8,807 nucleotides of DNA. It comes from Deltaproteobacteria bacterium (GTDB lineage Bacteria; Desulfobacterota; GWC2-55-46; S146-70). Made by a program: the position numbers and the translations under genes. A model generated the notes under the pieces. It did not search any database. It had not been told where the DNA came from and worked only from the letters and a program-made list of their open reading frames with translations. This document shows, piece after piece, positions 6,273 through 8,807 of this stretch. The DNA lies in assembly GCA_015492395.1 (NCBI GenBank), contig WGFD01000348.1, forward strand, positions 1-8,807. The letters are read 5' to 3'. Every line of letters starts with the position of its first letter. The stretch's first letter is position 1.

Positions 6273-7079
6273 ATGAAATTCAGATTATATCTCATGCTCT
6301 TTACCCTGTTGGCACCTTCGTTGCTGCATGCGACCCTCACTTACGCCTTTGAGGGGCTTCCCGATAGTGCCCGGAAGTGTTCCGGTTGCCATACCCTTAC
6401 CAAAGAGGAGGCCACCGGGATACTGAAGGCTCAGGCGGTGGATGTCAGAAACGCTCCGGTCAGCGGCCTCTGGGAGGTGGAAGGTCTTCAGAACGGCAAG
6501 AAGTTTATCGTCTATGTAGACTACAGCAAGGAGTATATCGTGCTGATAAACAGGTTTCTTTCAGTTGATGAAGTCGGCAAGCCTCCGAGCCTTAAAAAGT
6601 TGGACATCTCCAAGATTCCTCTTGATAATGCCGTGATCATGGGGGATCCTGAGGCCGAAAATAAGATCATAGTATTCGATGACGTGGAGTGCCCCTATTG
6701 CAAGAAACTCCATGTGGAGATAAAAAAGGTGCTGGAGAAGAGGAAGGACATAGCGTTTATGATCAAGCTCTACCCATTGGATATCCACCCCACGGCCTAT
6801 GAGAAGAGCAAGGCCATACAGTGTGAGAAGTCGCTGGAGATGCTTGATGACGCGTTCGCGGGCAAGGAGATCCCAAAGCCCGCCTGTGAAACGAATGAGA
6901 TCGATGAGAATATCAAGCTCGCGAGGTCACTTGGTATTACCGGGACACCGGCCATCATATTTCCGGACGGCAGGCTCCTGCCAGGTTTTGTAGAAGCGGA
7001 TATGCTGTTGCAGCTGCTCGAAAACCGTGAAGCTGGAGGGCCCGAAGAGTCTGAGCGGTCTGAAGAGTCCAAGGAGTAG
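6273..7079 (+). CDS. DsbC-like thiol-disulfide protein with an N-terminal CxxCH motif
   Basis: Periplasmic protein of 268 residues. The signal peptide is about 1-25 (TYA|FEG; LHA20 is an alternative). A CSGCH motif (Cys36, Cys39, His40) comes next, able to bind haem c or act as a dithiol. Residues about 41-105 resemble the DsbC N-terminal dimerisation domain (APVSGLWEVE, then YVD and YIVLI strands). A thioredoxin fold follows with active site Cys140-Pro-Tyr-Cys143 and cis-proline Thr225-Pro226. Cys184 and Cys205 sit where E. coli DsbC has its structural disulfide, with matching spacings (43/22/85 residues in E. coli, 44/21/86 here). It probably reduces or isomerises disulfides in exported proteins, plausibly apocytochrome haem sites, given ccsA two genes on. 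AGGAG (6261-6265) precedes ATG. The last dozen residues are very acidic and low-complexity. The next gene starts 20 bases on. Confidence 0.75.
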   Translation: MKFRLYLMLFTLLAPSLLHATLTYAFEGLPDSARKCSGCHTLTKEEATGILKAQAVDVRNAPVSGLWEVEGLQNGKKFIVYVDYSKEYIVLINRFLSVDEVGKPPSLKKLDISKIPLDNAVIMGDPEAENKIIVFDDVECPYCKKLHVEIKKVLEKRKDIAFMIKLYPLDIHPTAYEKSKAIQCEKSLEMLDDAFAGKEIPKPACETNEIDENIKLARSLGITGTPAIIFPDGRLLPGFVEADMLLQLLENREAGGPEESERSEESKE

Positions 7080-7099
7080 CGCTTTATTAAAGGCCCGTT

Positions 7100-7780
7100 G
7101 TGAGATATTATCCCGTATTCCTGGACATAAGAGAGAAGCCATGCGTCGTTGTGGGCGGCGGCGAGGTTGCCGAGAGGAAGGCGCTCTCCCTGCTTGATGC
7201 CGGGGCCAGAGTCAACATGATAAGCCCCGACTTTACACCGGCATTGTATCTTCTGGCAGAGAAGAATAAGATAACCTTAGAGCGCAGGGACTATAAGAGG
7301 GGCGATCTTAAGGGCGCGCTTCTCGCCTTTAGCGCGACGGACCGGCGTGAGATTAATATGGAGGTCCACGCGGAGGCCAAGGAGGAGGGGGTTCTTTTAA
7401 ATGTGGTGGATGTCCCGCACATGTGTGGCTTTATAGTCCCTTCATTGATCAAGAGGGGGCCGCTGAGTATCGCCATCTCGACCTCCGGAAAGAGCCCGGC
7501 AATGGCCAGGAAGATCCGTAAAGACCTTGAGGGGGTCTTCGGAGAGGAGTATGCCGTCTTTCTTGAGTTGATGGGAAGGATAAGGACTAAATTGTTGGAG
7601 CTGAACAGAGAGTCTGCCGCCAACAAGAGGACGTTCGAGATGCTGATCGACTCGCCTTTGCTTGGGTGGATAAGGGAAGGCAACATGGAAGATGTGGATG
7701 ATTTCCTCTTGAAAAACCTTGGAGCGGGATATACGACCGCGGATCTCGGCATGAATATTGATAGTCAGGGTCCGGCCTGA
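7100..7780 (+). CDS. Precorrin-2 dehydrogenase/sirohydrochlorin ferrochelatase (Met8/CysG N-domain type)
   Basis: Cytosolic NAD-dependent enzyme that oxidises precorrin-2 to sirohydrochlorin and may insert iron to give sirohaem. The 226 residues correspond to the N-terminal half of CysG, without the methyltransferase domain. Visible: MRYYPVFLDIREKPCVVVGGGEVA, shown by PVFLDI at 5-10 and the GGGEVAERK nucleotide loop at 19-27; Asp104 in NVVDVP, at the position of the general base in CysG; and the STSGKSPAMARKIR signature from residue 127. The start is GTG at 7100, with AAAGG (7089-7093) six bases upstream. Beside hemA and ccsA it fits a tetrapyrrole operon. In some organisms the product feeds the alternative sirohaem-dependent haem route or cofactor synthesis for sulfite/nitrite reductases; the window does not show which. 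The CcsA gene follows after 22 bases. Confidence 0.85.
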   Translation: MRYYPVFLDIREKPCVVVGGGEVAERKALSLLDAGARVNMISPDFTPALYLLAEKNKITLERRDYKRGDLKGALLAFSATDRREINMEVHAEAKEEGVLLNVVDVPHMCGFIVPSLIKRGPLSIAISTSGKSPAMARKIRKDLEGVFGEEYAVFLELMGRIRTKLLELNRESAANKRTFEMLIDSPLLGWIREGNMEDVDDFLLKNLGAGYTTADLGMNIDSQGPA

Positions 7781-7802
7781 TCATGATGAGGGAAGATGTT
7801 TG

Positions 7803-8621
7803 GTGAGCTTCTGGTTTTTTCATATAACTGCGCTGCTGTACTTCGTTGCAACACTGGTATCTATCGTATATTTCCTCTCCCACAAGGATAGGCTGCTCTC
7901 CATAGGGAGGAAGGCGCTACTAAGCGGTTTCGCGCTGCATACCATAACCATAATGGCCAGGTGGGTGGAGTCCGGGAGGACACCTGCGGCGAACCTCCAT
8001 GAGGCACTCTCCATTCTGACCTGGATTATCGTCGGGCTGTATGTAGTAATAGAGCTCAGGTATAAACTCTCGATCCTGGGTTCCTTCGTCTCTCCGCTTG
8101 CGCTTATTATTCTCATTACGGCATCCCTTTTGCCTATGGAGATCGTGCCGCTTGCTCCCGCGCTGAGGAGTTACTGGCTGCCTGTGCATGTCTCACTCGC
8201 TCTTCTGGGAAATGCCTTCTTTATCCTCGCATCCCTATTTGCTATAATGTATCTTATACAAGAGAGGTACTTGAAGAAGAGGAAGATAAGGGGATTATAC
8301 TTCCTCCTTCCATCCCTCGACGTGCTGGACGAACTTAACTACAGGGCGCTCACATATGGGTTTCCGGTGCTCACGCTGGCGATGATCACCGGCGCCGTAT
8401 GGGCAGAGTATGCCTGGGGGACGTACTGGAGCTGGGAGCCGAGGCAGATCTGGTCGTTGATAACATGGTTCATCTATGCCGCGTTGCTCCACGGCAGGCT
8501 TGCGATAGGGTGGAGGGGGAGGAAGGCGGCCGTCTTCTCTATCCTGGGGGTATTGGTTCTTATGGGTTCGTTTCTGATGGTGAACCTCATGTCTTTGGGG
8601 AGGCATGGGTTTCTGCAATGA
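7803..8621 (+). CDS. ccsA: CcsA/HemX-type cytochrome c assembly membrane protein
   Basis: Polytopic inner-membrane protein of 272 residues with about eight hydrophobic segments (around 4-24, 38-52, 69-85, 92-110, 128-152, 186-202, 218-236 and 243-264). The periplasmic tryptophan-rich haem-handling motif is WGTYWSWEPRQIW (205-217). His129 and His268 are candidates for the two flanking haem ligands. CcsA, with Ccs1/ResB, exports haem and attaches it to CxxCH motifs (system II); no Ccs1 gene is in the window. HemX proteins beside hemA share this fold, so a haem-homeostasis role is possible. The usual WSWDPKE is WSWEPRQ here. The start is uncertain between TTG 7800 and GTG 7803; GAGGGA (7788-7793) serves either. 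A longer in-frame ATG at 7758 would overlap the previous gene and lacks a site. The stop overlaps hemA by ATGA. Confidence 0.8.
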   Translation: MSFWFFHITALLYFVATLVSIVYFLSHKDRLLSIGRKALLSGFALHTITIMARWVESGRTPAANLHEALSILTWIIVGLYVVIELRYKLSILGSFVSPLALIILITASLLPMEIVPLAPALRSYWLPVHVSLALLGNAFFILASLFAIMYLIQERYLKKRKIRGLYFLLPSLDVLDELNYRALTYGFPVLTLAMITGAVWAEYAWGTYWSWEPRQIWSLITWFIYAALLHGRLAIGWRGRKAAVFSILGVLVLMGSFLMVNLMSLGRHGFLQ

Positions 8622-8807
8622 ATATAGTCACTATAGGCCTTAATCACAGGACTGCGCCGATAGAGATAAGGGAAAAGATCTCCTTTCCGGTGCAGACTAT
8701 CAGGGACGCCCTGGTCAGGCTCGTATCTTCTTCCTATGTGAATGAAGGTGTGATTATTTCCACCTGTAACCGTGTAGAGATCGTAGCCGTAGTTAATGAT
8801 ATTGATA
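8618..8807 (+). CDS. hemA: Glutamyl-tRNA reductase HemA, 5' part cut by window end
   Basis: Reduces glutamyl-tRNA(Glu) to glutamate-1-semialdehyde, the committed step of C5-pathway tetrapyrrole synthesis, in the cytosol. Only the first 63 codons are present. Visible: GLNHRTAPIEIRE at 7-19 and the catalytic motif STCNRVE with Cys50, the same number as in E. coli. The start ATG overlaps the TGA of the CcsA gene (ATGA, 8618-8621), so translation is probably coupled. Its use of the C5 route supplies the haem that CcsA would attach to cytochromes. The gene is expected to run on for about 360 further codons, with other hem genes likely beyond. Confidence 0.95.
   Translation, partial: MNIVTIGLNHRTAPIEIREKISFPVQTIRDALVRLVSSSYVNEGVIISTCNRVEIVAVVNDID

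Noticed and set aside
6261..6275. GGAGCGCTGC similar to part of the SAH riboswitch
   Set aside because: Only the short string matches; the required flanking stems and pseudoknot are absent and the string is the ribosome binding region.

Overview
This window, about 50% GC, reads as a chromosomal segment of a Gram-negative bacterium that makes c-type cytochromes. Three products look like outer-membrane proteins or lipoproteins. Cytochrome c assembly uses a CcsA-type (system II) protein, and a stand-alone precorrin-2 dehydrogenase gene sits beside hemA. Heavy use of ATA (Ile) and AGG (Arg) codons and this gene order would suit a deltaproteobacterial (Desulfobacterota/Geobacter-like) or Nitrospirota lineage. 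That placement is inference from style, not from a marker gene. All recognised genes lie on the + strand; nothing convincing is coded on the - strand.

Left part (1-4150): a 267-base AT-rich leader carries direct repeats, palindromes and one good sigma70-type promoter. It precedes a 440-residue protein with a signal peptide, one N-terminal haem c motif (CNTCH) and a long beta-rich barrel-like region, the architecture of Cyc2-type fused cytochrome-porins. After a hairpin-rich gap comes a lipoprotein with a YajG-like domain and a C-terminal PEGA domain. Next is a 506-residue TraF_2/FadL-like outer-membrane barrel. These three could together form an outer-membrane electron-transfer or envelope module, but only co-location supports that.

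Middle part (4151-6085): a 222-base gap with a hairpin and a probable promoter is followed by dapA and dapB, consecutive enzymes of the lysine/diaminopimelate pathway. Both have intact catalytic residues, and DapA keeps the residues of the lysine feedback site.

Right part (6086-8807): a 187-base gap holds a strongly folded element of about 56 nt, inside which a 28-codon ORF can be read. Then comes a tight operon: a DsbC-like thiol-disulfide protein that also carries a CxxCH motif, a precorrin-2 dehydrogenase/ferrochelatase (CysG N-domain/Met8 type), a CcsA/HemX-type cytochrome c assembly membrane protein, and the start of hemA, which is cut by the window edge. This operon joins tetrapyrrole synthesis with attachment of haem to periplasmic apocytochromes, and so could serve the haem c protein encoded at the left end.
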